In this document: piece by piece, positions 29,351 through 37,027 of the stretch
How the letters are laid out: each line of letters opens with the position of its first letter
How positions within the stretch are numbered: the stretch's first letter is position 1
Assembly: GCF_014168815.1 (NCBI RefSeq)
Contig: NZ_AP021972.1
Coordinates: 868,001 to 932,000 of the forward strand
Origin: Klebsiella sp. WP3-W18-ESBL-02
GTDB taxonomy: Bacteria; Pseudomonadota; Gammaproteobacteria; Enterobacterales; Enterobacteriaceae
Length of the DNA stretch: 64,000 nucleotides
Direction: 5' to 3'
Notes under the pieces: model-generated
What the model was told of the DNA's origin: nothing
What the model saw: only the letters and a program-made list of their open reading frames with translations
Database searches by the model: none
Translations under genes and position numbers: made by a program

Positions 29351-29372
29351 ACCCGGCCTGGCCGGGTTTTTT
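29351..29372 (+). terminator. Terminator of prfB-lysS
   Basis: ACCCGGCC-TGGCCGGGT forms an almost perfect stem followed by TTTTTT, 21 bases after lysS. Confidence 0.9.
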
Positions 29373-29404
29373 TATGTCTGCGCGAAACGAAATGAACGGT
29401 ATTG

Positions 29405-29478
29405 CGTAGGCCTGATAAGGCAAAGCCGCCATCAGGCGAACCATCTCAGATTTCCGGATGGCGTTGTCCGGCCTACGG
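29405..29478. repeat. REP/BIME pair between lysS and idi
   Basis: GTAGGCCTGATAAGGC...GCCATCAGGC (29405-29437) and CCGGATGGCGTTGTCCGGCCTAC (29454-29476), two REP units in opposite orientation between convergent genes. Confidence 0.83.
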
Positions 29479-29490
29479 TTGTGAAACGAC

Positions 29491-30036
29491 TCAGCGGCCT
29501 GCGAAGGCAATAAGCGCCTGACGCGCGTTGTCATCGGCCGCTTCCATCACCATCCATGGGCTAAAGGCCCATGGCGTCAGCTTCAGCGCCTCAAAAATAG
29601 CGTCGAGTTCGCCCCACTGATATTCGATAACTTCGTCATGGTTTGCCTGAACGGGGCTGGTGACGCGCGCCGCGAACACCGGACACACCTCGTTTTCCAC
29701 GATGCCATTGGGTGCGACGGCGCGATAGCGAAACTCGGTAGCAACAGCAGTGATATCGGCAATGTCAACGCCCACCTCAAAGCGGCAGCGGCGAATAATC
29801 GCCTGCTCAAAGGTCTCGCCCTGCTGCGGATGGCCACATACCGAGTTGGTCCATACGCCGGGCCAGGCGACTTTGCTTAAAGAGCGGCGGGTGACCAGCA
29901 GTTGGCCGCGTTCGTTGAATAACCAGCAGGAGAAGGCAAGGTGCAGCGGAGTGGAAAGGGTGTGAGCGGCGTACTTCTCCAGAATACCGGAAGGTTTATC
30001 GTGCTCATCGAGCAAAATGACGTGTTCGCCTGCCAT
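29491..30036 (-). CDS. idi: Isopentenyl-diphosphate delta-isomerase (type I)
   Basis: A 181-residue Nudix-fold enzyme interconverting IPP and DMAPP. The active-site Cys is in NSVCGHPQ and the metal/acid residues in ENEVCPVF; PWAFSPWMVM is also typical. It is clearly homologous to E. coli Idi but more divergent than neighbouring proteins. The ATG at 30036 (MAGEHVILLDE) is the family start, preceded by AGGAGTTGTC on its strand; the 11 further upstream codons are unsupported. Confidence 0.93.
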   Translation of the reverse strand: MAGEHVILLDEHDKPSGILEKYAAHTLSTPLHLAFSCWLFNERGQLLVTRRSLSKVAWPGVWTNSVCGHPQQGETFEQAIIRRCRFEVGVDIADITAVATEFRYRAVAPNGIVENEVCPVFAARVTSPVQANHDEVIEYQWGELDAIFEALKLTPWAFSPWMVMEAADDNARQALIAFAGR

Positions 30037-30089
30037 GACAACTCCTGAAAATAAAAGATGACCCGGCATAAACCCACCGGGTCATATAC

Positions 30090-30806
30090 TCAGGCAACCA
30101 GCGTAGCCCATAAATGGGAAAAAGGCATTACCAAAACAAGCCCTGGTAACATGTTGGCAACCGGGAAGAGCTTGATGTTACAAATACGCAGCCCCGTTGC
30201 AACCATCAGCAGCCCGCCTGCGCAGGAAAAATCGGCCATCATCGACGGCGTAATCATTGGCATCAGGAACACCGCCAGCATCGCCAGCGCCAGCTGGATA
30301 ATCAACTGCGGAATCGCAATGGTGATGACCGCAAAGCCGAGCAGGGTGGCAAAAATCCCGGCGGTGAATAGATCGAGAATGGTCTTGATGTACAGAATCG
30401 ACGGATCGCCGCTCATCCCCTCCGTCATCGCCCCGAATACGCCGGTGCCGCTGGCGCAGAACAGCACCAGAATCGCGACGAATTTCTCAGTGAACTCTTC
30501 ATGGCTGAGGCCCTGAACCGGGGGAAAGACTTTATTGATAAGCCCTCGGGTTGACCCCGCGGCTTTACCAATGCCGCTCTCCAGATGCATCAGTTCGCCC
30601 AGGAGGGCGCCGACGATCATGGCCAGCACAACCGCCGGCATGTATTTCACTTTCAGTACCAGCGTAATACCCAGGCCTACGGAGCACAGACCGAAGGTCA
30701 TCGGCAGCGCCGTTTTGACCCGATCCGGCAGCTTACCGCCGGCAAGGGCACCAATCAGCCCGCCGATAATCACGGCGGACCCGTTTACATAAGGACCGAT
30801 TAACAT
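30090..30806 (-). CDS. DUF554 family inner-membrane protein (YqgA-like)
   Basis: A 238-residue hydrophobic protein with six or seven transmembrane helices, belonging to the DUF554/YqgA family (GPYVNGSAVIIGGLIGALAG at the N-terminus, FCASGTGVFGAMTEGMSGD in the middle, MLPGLVLVMPFSHLW at the end). Function unknown; a transport role is possible from the fold but not shown. It starts 22 bases after the ubiX-like gene on the same strand, so it is probably the third gene of the UbiD-UbiX operon and might carry an aromatic substrate or product. Confidence 0.85.
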   Translation of the reverse strand: MLIGPYVNGSAVIIGGLIGALAGGKLPDRVKTALPMTFGLCSVGLGITLVLKVKYMPAVVLAMIVGALLGELMHLESGIGKAAGSTRGLINKVFPPVQGLSHEEFTEKFVAILVLFCASGTGVFGAMTEGMSGDPSILYIKTILDLFTAGIFATLLGFAVITIAIPQLIIQLALAMLAVFLMPMITPSMMADFSCAGGLLMVATGLRICNIKLFPVANMLPGLVLVMPFSHLWATLVA

Positions 30807-30828
30807 GGTGAGGATTTCCTTTGTCGCT

Positions 30829-31410
30829 CTAGCCGTCGTGGCGCAGCGAACCTTCGCCCCAGCGCGGGATGTTATCCACGTCGATGTCGAACAGGTCGAG
30901 CGCGCGGTTGACGCTATGCGTAATAATGTCGTCCGCAGTTTGCGGACGTTGATAGAGAGCCGGAACCGGCGGGAAGATAATCCCGCCCATTTCCGTCACG
31001 GCGGCCATATTGCGAATATGGCCGAGGTTTAACGGTGTTTCACGTGCCAGCAGTACCAGACGGCGGCGCTCTTTGAGCACCACGTCGGCCGCGCGTGTCA
31101 GCAGGTTATCGGTCAGACAATGCGCTATCGCGCCCAGTGTGCGCATGGAGCAGGGCGCGACCAGCATGCCCAGCGTTTTGAAGGAGCCGCTGGAGATAGC
31201 CGCCCCCAGATTGCCAATTGGGTGCACGACGTCAGCCATCGCCATCACCTCGTCCAGACGGTAGTCCGTTTCCAGTTCGCAGGTTTTTTCCGCGCCTTTA
31301 GAGACGACCAGATGAACCTCCAGCGGAAGGGGCTGAAGCAGTTCCAGCGCCTTCACGCCATACTGAAAACCGGAAGCGCCGCTAATGCCGATGATGATGC
31401 GTGGTGTCAT
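30829..31410 (-). CDS. UbiX-like flavin prenyltransferase (Pad1 type)
   Basis: A 193-residue flavoprotein of the UbiX/Pad1 family that attaches a dimethylallyl unit to FMN, making the prenyl-FMN cofactor of UbiD enzymes. The phosphate loop is IIGISGASGFQYG; SSGSFKTLGMLVAPCSMRTL and LVLLARETPLNLGHIRNM are typical. Its place 12 bases after the ubiD-like gene suggests it matures that enzyme. It is distinct from the housekeeping ubiX, which lies elsewhere in enteric genomes. Start ATG 31410. Confidence 0.9.
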   Translation of the reverse strand: MTPRIIIGISGASGFQYGVKALELLQPLPLEVHLVVSKGAEKTCELETDYRLDEVMAMADVVHPIGNLGAAISSGSFKTLGMLVAPCSMRTLGAIAHCLTDNLLTRAADVVLKERRRLVLLARETPLNLGHIRNMAAVTEMGGIIFPPVPALYQRPQTADDIITHSVNRALDLFDIDVDNIPRWGEGSLRHDG

Positions 31411-31422
31411 TGTCTGTTCCTC

Positions 31423-32901
31423 TTACTCGAAGTCCGGCAGGAAGCGTTTCACGTCAACTTCTTTGAATTTAGAACGTTCAAAGTGATGTTTCAGGTGGAA
31501 CGGTACGGTGCAGTCGAAAATCGTTTTGCAGGACATGCCCTGCTGCAGAATACTTGGGCTGTATTCCGGTACCTGAGACGGGTCCAGCGGGTGGCAGCGT
31601 ACGCCAGGGATAGTAATGGTATCGACATCGCCCTGGTAGCGGGTCTGCATTGCCCACAGCACATCGTCGCTATCGAAAATATCCACGTCCTCATCCACCA
31701 GAATCACGTGTTTCAGTTCCGGGAAGGCGGAGAATGCCAGCAGCGCGGCCTGGCGCTGGCGGCCTTCATCAGCCGGTGAGAATTTTTTGAACTGCATCAC
31801 CGCCAGCAGTTTGCCGCCGCCCGCAGAGTGGGCAAAGACGTTCAGCAATTTGCCCGGCATTGCACGGCCCACCATATCCAGAATGCTGGCTTCCGTTGGG
31901 ATACCCGCCATGTTGACGTGTTCCTCACCTGGACCTACGGTAGTGCGCCAGATTGGGCTGTGGCGATGGGTGACCGCTTTGACTTTAATCACCGGCAGCG
32001 CATCTTTTGATTCGCCGGTATAGCCAGGGAATTCCGGCATCGCGCGGCCGGTATTGGTGTTCTGGTCTTCGCGGACGCGGACGTCAGGCAGCAGCTCACC
32101 TTCAATGATGATTTCGGCATGCGCGATGGCTTTTTCATTGATGGTCAGGCATTTCACCATTTCAACGGCCTGGCCGCGCAGGGAACCGGCAATGCTCAGC
32201 TCATCAAAACCCAGCGGCGTGGTTGGTGGTTCAAAGCAGGCGGCAATTTCAATTGCCGGATCAACGCCGATGCTAATTGAAATAGGCAACGGTTGACCAA
32301 GTTCTTCGGCCTTCATGCGGAATGCGTCAATGTGGCGGCCCGGGGTCAGCCACATGGAGAGCTCATCGCGGCTCTGTACGCACAGGCGGTGAATGGTAAT
32401 ATCGGATTCGTGCGTTTCCGGATCGGACGCGTAGCACAGGCCCATGGTGATGTAAGGACCGGCATCTTCTTCGGTGTTGGTCGGTGCAGGCAGCAGTTTG
32501 CGCAGGTCGAAATCGGCATCGGTGGCCAGGTGAACCACTTCCTGAGCGACCGCTTTCTGCGTGGTCAGCACCGGTGGAATCGGGCTCTGGACGGAGTCTT
32601 TCAGCAGGTGGCCCAGTTTTTCCGGCGGGCAGTTCAGGAAGTGGCTGACGCGTTTACGAGAACCGTTGATACCAATTGCGACGCTGATATCATCGAATCC
32701 CTTAATTTTGTTGAACATCATTACCGGGCCGTTTTTACGCGTCGGGCGCTGGCAGGTGCCGCCGGCCCCAACGTAACGGTAAACGCCGGACAGTTCAGCG
32801 TGTGGATCAACCTCGGTGTCGGTTTCAACGTATTCACCAGGCAGCGTTTTTAGTAGCGCGAGCGCGGAGCGCAGATCGCGTACGGTCGTGTTATTTTTCA
32901 C
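31423..32901 (-). CDS. UbiD-family prenyl-FMN-dependent decarboxylase (hydroxyarylic acid type)
   Basis: A 492-residue UbiD-family (de)carboxylase resembling the 4-hydroxybenzoate/vanillate decarboxylases of Klebsiella and Bacillus. Features include the N-terminal RDLRSALALLKTLPGEYVE, VAIGINGSRKRVSHF, the prenyl-FMN site region ITMGLCYASDPET and GEHVNMAGIPTEASILDMVGRA. The GTG at 32901 is chosen because CAGGAA lies 6 bases upstream; the frame continues to 33039 without support. Product substrate is inferred only. A LysR regulator is divergent 170 bp away. Confidence 0.88.
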   Translation of the reverse strand: MKNNTTVRDLRSALALLKTLPGEYVETDTEVDPHAELSGVYRYVGAGGTCQRPTRKNGPVMMFNKIKGFDDISVAIGINGSRKRVSHFLNCPPEKLGHLLKDSVQSPIPPVLTTQKAVAQEVVHLATDADFDLRKLLPAPTNTEEDAGPYITMGLCYASDPETHESDITIHRLCVQSRDELSMWLTPGRHIDAFRMKAEELGQPLPISISIGVDPAIEIAACFEPPTTPLGFDELSIAGSLRGQAVEMVKCLTINEKAIAHAEIIIEGELLPDVRVREDQNTNTGRAMPEFPGYTGESKDALPVIKVKAVTHRHSPIWRTTVGPGEEHVNMAGIPTEASILDMVGRAMPGKLLNVFAHSAGGGKLLAVMQFKKFSPADEGRQRQAALLAFSAFPELKHVILVDEDVDIFDSDDVLWAMQTRYQGDVDTITIPGVRCHPLDPSQVPEYSPSILQQGMSCKTIFDCTVPFHLKHHFERSKFKEVDVKRFLPDFE

Positions 32902-33070
32902 GGTGTATTCCTGTTTATCATCGGTAAGAATTGCTGCGATCACCCTATTCCCTACACCGGGAAGGGGCAAATACCGTTTAGCCTGGTCTCGGTAGATCAA
33001 AAAGATGTGGCTACACCCGGCGCGGCATCGTGCGTACACTAGGGCAAGTCATTTCAGGCGCGGGGGCGAT

Positions 33071-33973
33071 ATGGATTTAAAACGGTTACGCTATTTCTGT
33101 CGGGTGGTAGAACAGGGATCAATAAGCCAGGCGGCAAAGGTTCTGAACATGGCTCAGCCGCCGCTGAGCAAACGTATTCAGGAGCTGGAAGACGAGCTGC
33201 AAACGCCGCTGTTTTTGCGCCACGGCAACCGCATAGAGCCAACGGAAGCGGGTTTTTTCCTTTACCGTAAGGCCTGTGAGATTCTGCGGCAGGTCGAAGA
33301 TACGGCCCGTGAAACCATGGAGATCGCTCAGAAAGATCGCCTGCAGTTTCGTTTTGGGATGAGCCATCTGTTTCAGTCCTATTTCAAACCGCTGCTGCTG
33401 GCGCTGTATCAGCGCTACCCCGAAATCGAGGTGAATATCTCCGTCACCGATTCCAGCCACCTGGAGATGTTGCTTAATGAGGGCGCGATCGATCTGGCAT
33501 TTATCCAGCGCCCCTATCGCAGCGAAGGCTTCGACTATGTGTCGTTTGATCCGGTGAAGCTGGTGGCCGTGATCAACAAAAAATGCCTGCCGCAAGCGCC
33601 GGCTAACCCGTTTGACTACAATGCACTGGGCGAGCTGCCGTTGGTACTGCTGCACCGCGCGAAAGACTCTGGCACTTACGAGATGCTGATCGACCTGTTC
33701 CGCAAAGCGGGCGTGAACCCGAAGGTGATTATGCACATCACCCAGCCGGGGGTGATTATCGACTGGCTGGAGTCGGGGCTGGCGGCGGCGACGCTGCTGC
33801 CGTCGTCCGAGGTGTGTGCAGAGAAGCTGCATGAATGCTACGTGGTAGACGTCTTCCCTGCGCCGCAGATTTTTTATCCGGCCATGGTAAAAATACCCGC
33901 AGCCAACTGGTGCCCACAGGTCATGGAGCTGGTGGCGGAAGGTTTCCCATTTGGCAATCATTCACTTTCCTGA
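33071..33973 (+). CDS. LysR-family regulator of the UbiD-like operon
   Basis: A 300-residue LysR-type regulator: N-terminal winged HTH (LKRLRYFCRVVEQGSISQAA, MAQPPLSKRIQELE) and a periplasmic-binding-like effector domain. The ATG at 33071 follows GGGGGCGAT. It is divergently transcribed from the ubiD-like gene across a 169-bp region, the common arrangement of LysR activators with their target operon; a phenolic acid would be the likely inducer. The effector and sites are inferred. Confidence 0.88.
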   Translation: MDLKRLRYFCRVVEQGSISQAAKVLNMAQPPLSKRIQELEDELQTPLFLRHGNRIEPTEAGFFLYRKACEILRQVEDTARETMEIAQKDRLQFRFGMSHLFQSYFKPLLLALYQRYPEIEVNISVTDSSHLEMLLNEGAIDLAFIQRPYRSEGFDYVSFDPVKLVAVINKKCLPQAPANPFDYNALGELPLVLLHRAKDSGTYEMLIDLFRKAGVNPKVIMHITQPGVIIDWLESGLAAATLLPSSEVCAEKLHECYVVDVFPAPQIFYPAMVKIPAANWCPQVMELVAEGFPFGNHSLS

Positions 33974-34040
33974 TGGTTTGGCATCCTGCGTGAGCCTGCT
34001 ATCATAGGTGTCCCGATCGTTGATGACCTGAGGATACGTT

Positions 34041-34775
34041 TTGCGAGCAGGAAGCCAAATCTCTTCCCCATTACGACTGTCAATGTGCCTGGCTATCGGC
34101 CTGGCGCTGTCCGGCTGCGCCGGAAACTCGTCAGAAGGCAGCTACAGCGGTTCGGTTTATACCGTAAAGCGCGGCGATACGCTGTCGCGTATTTCGCGTA
34201 TGACGGGCACCAGCGTGCGAGATTTGGCGCGAATGAACGGTATTTCTCCGCCGTACACCATTGAAGTCGGGCAAAAGCTGAAGGTGAGCGGCGCGGCTTC
34301 CTCGGCGAAAAAATCGACCGCCAGCAAAACGGCGAAAGTGGTTCCCTCCTCCGCAGTGCCCCAGTCTTCATGGCCGCCGGTGGGGCAACGCTGCTGGCGC
34401 TGGCCTGCTAGCGGTAAGGTCGTGATGACCTATACCACTTCGGAAGGCGGAAACAAAGGTATTGATATCGCCGGCAGCCGCGGTCAGCCGGTCTATGCTG
34501 CCGGAGCCGGGAAGGTCGTGTACGTTGGCAATCAGCTGCGCGGCTACGGCAACCTGGTGATGATCAAGCATAACGAGGATTACATCACCGCCTACGCACA
34601 CAACGATAAGCTGCTGGTGAATAACGGTCAGAGCGTGAAGATAGGGCAGCAAATTGCCACGATGGGCAGTTCGGATGCGGACTCGGTGCGGCTGCATTTC
34701 CAGATTCGCTACCGGGCGACGGCTATCGATCCGCTACGCTATTTGCCGCCACAGGGCAGCCCGCCGAAGTGCTAA
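34041..34775 (+). CDS. actS: LysM/M23 lipoprotein ActS (YgeR), amidase activator
   Basis: A 244-residue lipoprotein: signal peptide with lipobox LALSGC (Cys26), LysM domain (YTVKRGDTLSRISRMTGTSV, about 40-85), a Ser/Lys/Ala linker and an LytM/M23 domain (about 120-240, KGIDIAGSRGQPVYAAGAGKVVYVG). The usual metallopeptidase HxH is replaced by HFQIR and the first His is absent, so it is a non-catalytic EnvC-like activator; E. coli ActS activates AmiC. Start TTG at 34041 (after TGAGGATACG) fits the E. coli N-terminus; ATG 34083 is an alternative. Confidence 0.9.
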   Translation: MRAGSQISSPLRLSMCLAIGLALSGCAGNSSEGSYSGSVYTVKRGDTLSRISRMTGTSVRDLARMNGISPPYTIEVGQKLKVSGAASSAKKSTASKTAKVVPSSAVPQSSWPPVGQRCWRWPASGKVVMTYTTSEGGNKGIDIAGSRGQPVYAAGAGKVVYVGNQLRGYGNLVMIKHNEDYITAYAHNDKLLVNNGQSVKIGQQIATMGSSDADSVRLHFQIRYRATAIDPLRYLPPQGSPPKC

Positions 34776-34810
34776 GTGGTTATTTTATCGTCACTTAGCA
34801 ACATGATAGC

Positions 34811-34838
34811 TTGCCAGACGAGGAGTAACGTTTATAAT
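34811..34838 (+). promoter_or_regulatory. Sigma-70 promoter of glyU
   Basis: TTGCCA (34811-34816) and TATAAT (34833-34838) separated by 16 bases, ending 17 bases before the mature tRNA. The GC-rich stretch GCTCCTCGC after the -10 box resembles a stringent discriminator. Confidence 0.85.
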
Positions 34839-34855
34839 GCTCCTCGCACACCTTT

Positions 34856-34929
34856 GCGGGCGTAGTTCAATGGTAGAACGAGAGCTTCCCAAGCTCTATA
34901 CGAGGGTTCGATTCCCTTCGCCCGCTCCA
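34856..34929 (+). tRNA. glyU: tRNA-Gly (anticodon CCC)
   Basis: A 74-nt tRNA with encoded CCA: acceptor GCGGGCG pairs with CGCCCGC, D arm GTTC..GAAC, anticodon loop TTCCCAA (anticodon CCC, reads GGG), T arm AGGG-TTCGATT-CCCT. It is next to ygeR/actS as in E. coli. Its 3' half is the likely integration site of the adjacent island. Confidence 0.97.
34909..34929 (+). other. Putative island attachment site (attL) in the glyU 3' end
   Basis: P4-type integrases recombine at the T-arm/acceptor 3' end of tRNA genes and restore the tRNA on insertion. The integrase gene begins 196 bases downstream of this end in the same direction. I found no second copy of the 3' end (ATTCCCTTCGCCCGCTCCA) in the window, so the right boundary lies beyond base 64000. 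Exact crossover is inferred. Confidence 0.5.
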
Positions 34930-35055
34930 TTTTCAACTCTCCAGAACTCCACTGAATTCAACTACCTCCTGATTTTACTGGTTTTTTTTGCATTTTCTTG
35001 TCAACTGAACTCTATCTGGCTTACCCCAAATCAATAGCCTGTGTTGCATAGAAAT

Positions 35056-35119
35056 GTGTATAGGTTCTCCTATACACTCTGGAACTATACACATAGCGAA
35101 ATTTCAGAGGAGAAAACTA
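35056..35119 (+). promoter_or_regulatory. Palindrome and TATACA repeats upstream of the integrase
   Basis: GTGTATAGG-TTCT-CCTATACAC (35056-35077) is a perfect 9-bp inverted repeat. Further copies of the half-site follow (AACTATACACA near 35083-35093, AACTATACAT near 35114-35123). This could be an autoregulatory operator, or integrase/excisionase arm sites next to attL. The arrangement is seen directly; the role is inferred. Confidence 0.55.
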
Positions 35120-35124
35120 TACAT

Positions 35125-36303
35125 ATGCCTCTTACTGACCTTGAGATCCGCCGCGCGAAGCCTGCGGAAAAAACGTATACCAAAGCCGATGGCAACGGTC
35201 TGTCTCTACAAATTGAGCCCAACGGTTCAAAGGGATGGCGATTCCGTTACCGCTTCGAAGGTAAAGCTAAAATGCTTTCTTTAGGGACATACCCGAAGGT
35301 TTCCTTATCCGAAGCGCGTAGACGGCGAGATGAGGCTCAGGATCTGCTGGCTACGGGTATCAATCCCAGTGATTCGCGTAAAGAGAAGAAACTGGCTCAG
35401 CAGGACAGGCTGGGGAATACCTTTGAGGCGATTGCCCGTGAGTGGTATCAGCGGCGTTACGATCTTTGGGCCGAGTCGTACCGCACTGAAATGATCGCTA
35501 CTTTTGAGAAGGATGTCTTTCCTCATATCGGTCATCGTCCAATAGATTCGATTACGCCTATGGAGCTGATGGCAGTTTTGACCCGCCTTGAGAAACGAGG
35601 TGCAACGGAGAAAATGCGCAAAGTACGTCAGCGCTGCGGTGAGGTATGGAAATATGCAATCGCAACAGGACGTGCTCTATCTAACCCTGCACCAGATCTT
35701 GCCAGCGTGATGATGCCCCATAAGAAAGAACATTATGCGCACCTGGAAGTTTCGGAGTTGTCAGGCTTCTTTACTGTGTTGCAGGCGTACACGGGAAATA
35801 TACTCGTTAAGCTGGCCATGAGGCTTCTGATACTGACGGGGACTCGTCCCGGTGAGCTACGTAAAGCGGAATGGTCAGAGTTCGACTTTGAAAATAACCT
35901 CTGGAGCATTCCTGAAGAGCGAATGAAAATGCGACGACCACACCTCGTTCCGCTATCCCGACAAGCGCTGGCTATTCTGGAAGAACTGAAAACGATGACG
36001 AGTGGTTATCAATACGTTTTTCCCGGTAGGCTTGAGAAGGTTAAGCCGATCAGCGATATGTCTCTTAACGTCCTAATTCGTCGTGTCGGTTACGGTGGCA
36101 GGGCTACCGGGCATGGTTTCCGCCACACGATGAGTACCATTTTGCATGAGCAGGGCTTTAATTCAGCATGGATTGAGCTACAGCTTGCCCATGTGGATAA
36201 GAACAGCATTCGCGGCACTTACAACCATGCGCAGTATCTGGATGGCAGGAGAGAGATGATGCAGTGGTATGCGGATTATCTAGACTCACTGAAAGCTTCG
36301 TAA
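35125..36303 (+). CDS. int: P4-type tyrosine integrase of the glyU island
   Basis: A 392-residue tyrosine recombinase with the DUF4102 N-terminal arm-binding domain (MPLTDLEIRRAKPAEKTYTKADGNGL), core-binding domain and catalytic domain: Arg in LLILTGTRPGELRKAEW, HGFRHTMST (His-x-x-Arg) and the nucleophile region IRGTYNHAQYLDGRR. The ATG at 35125 is the family start; GAGGAG lies 12-17 bases upstream, slightly distant. It directs integration and excision of the island at glyU. Confidence 0.93.
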   Translation: MPLTDLEIRRAKPAEKTYTKADGNGLSLQIEPNGSKGWRFRYRFEGKAKMLSLGTYPKVSLSEARRRRDEAQDLLATGINPSDSRKEKKLAQQDRLGNTFEAIAREWYQRRYDLWAESYRTEMIATFEKDVFPHIGHRPIDSITPMELMAVLTRLEKRGATEKMRKVRQRCGEVWKYAIATGRALSNPAPDLASVMMPHKKEHYAHLEVSELSGFFTVLQAYTGNILVKLAMRLLILTGTRPGELRKAEWSEFDFENNLWSIPEERMKMRRPHLVPLSRQALAILEELKTMTSGYQYVFPGRLEKVKPISDMSLNVLIRRVGYGGRATGHGFRHTMSTILHEQGFNSAWIELQLAHVDKNSIRGTYNHAQYLDGRREMMQWYADYLDSLKAS

Positions 36304-36326
36304 GTAAAGCTGTACATCAAATAGTT

Positions 36327-36363
36327 AAGGCATCCGTCCATTAACGTTTGGGTGCCTTTTTGC
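36327..36363 (+). terminator. Terminator after the integrase
   Basis: AAGGCATCC pairs with GGGTGCCTT (one G-T pair) over a 14-base loop and is followed by TTTTGCTTTT. Confidence 0.7.
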
Positions 36364-36394
36364 TTTTAACAACCGTAAATCAGGAGAATAACAA

Positions 36395-36685
36395 ATGACT
36401 ACGATATGCCCGCAATGTGGTTCTGACCGTGTAAGTGAGCGAAATATTGGCAGGAAGGCAGGAGGTATCGCTGGAGGCGTGGCAGGAGCACTTAGTGGTG
36501 CAGGTACGGGGGCAGCAATAGGTTCTGTTGTTCCGGTGGTGGGAACAGCTACAGGGGCTGTCATTGGCGCAATACTGGGAAGATTTGTCGCCGGTGCGAC
36601 GGCTGGAGCGGTAACAGGAGCATCGCTTGATGGCGTCCTGTTCGATCAGTATGAATGTCGTAACTGTGAACATACTTTTGACTAA
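36395..36685 (+). CDS. Small zinc-ribbon protein with glycine-zipper membrane segment
   Basis: A 96-residue protein with a split zinc ribbon: CPQC at residues 5-8 and CRNC near residue 88-91. Between them lies a Gly/Ala-rich stretch with GxxxG repeats (IAGGVAGALSGAGTG, GAVIGAILGRFVAG), typical of glycine-zipper membrane insertions. The two Cys pairs may come together when the zipper hairpin enters the membrane. An AGGAG site precedes the ATG by 7 bases. No specific function is known to me. It stands alone between the integrase and the GTPase. Confidence 0.8.
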   Translation: MTTICPQCGSDRVSERNIGRKAGGIAGGVAGALSGAGTGAAIGSVVPVVGTATGAVIGAILGRFVAGATAGAVTGASLDGVLFDQYECRNCEHTFD

Positions 36686-37027
36686 TTAGCTTTGGTTTTC
36701 CTTCTACCTACTCACCAAAAAACTCTGTAAATACCCATTCATTTTCTTAATTACTTTTTCTTATTGATCTGCTATACCGATCGGTACTTGGCATTTTAAT
36801 AGTTTATAACTATTGATTTTTTATAATTGATCGTTTTTATCAATAGGCTAAACAGATCAATTTCAATGTTTCGATCGGTATTAACAATTTTACACCACCC
36901 TACCTTCCTGAAAAAATCACAAAAATTTGTCTTCATCAGCGAGTTATCTGTTGGGAGTTTTGGACGTTGTTCGATGATTTTCGCAGCAAGATTTTCGTCT
37001 GGACTGATTAGTAAAGAGAGGGAGTTA
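36686..37027. other. AT-rich gap before the GTPase gene
   Basis: About 340 bases with low GC content and many short A/T runs. Two CCGATCGGTA-type sequences are seen (TATACCGATCGGTACTTGG near 36773-36791 and TTTCGATCGGTATTAAC near 36868-36884), the first containing the palindrome TACCGATCGGTA. They could be regulator sites for the GTPase gene. An open frame from 36827 in phase with the GTPase has no family similarity and no good ribosome site. Confidence 0.5.

Noticed and set aside
36827..37027. N-terminal extension of the GTPase frame
   Set aside because: The sequence lacks family similarity, is AT-rich like the gap, and the internal ATG at 37028 has a good ribosome site.
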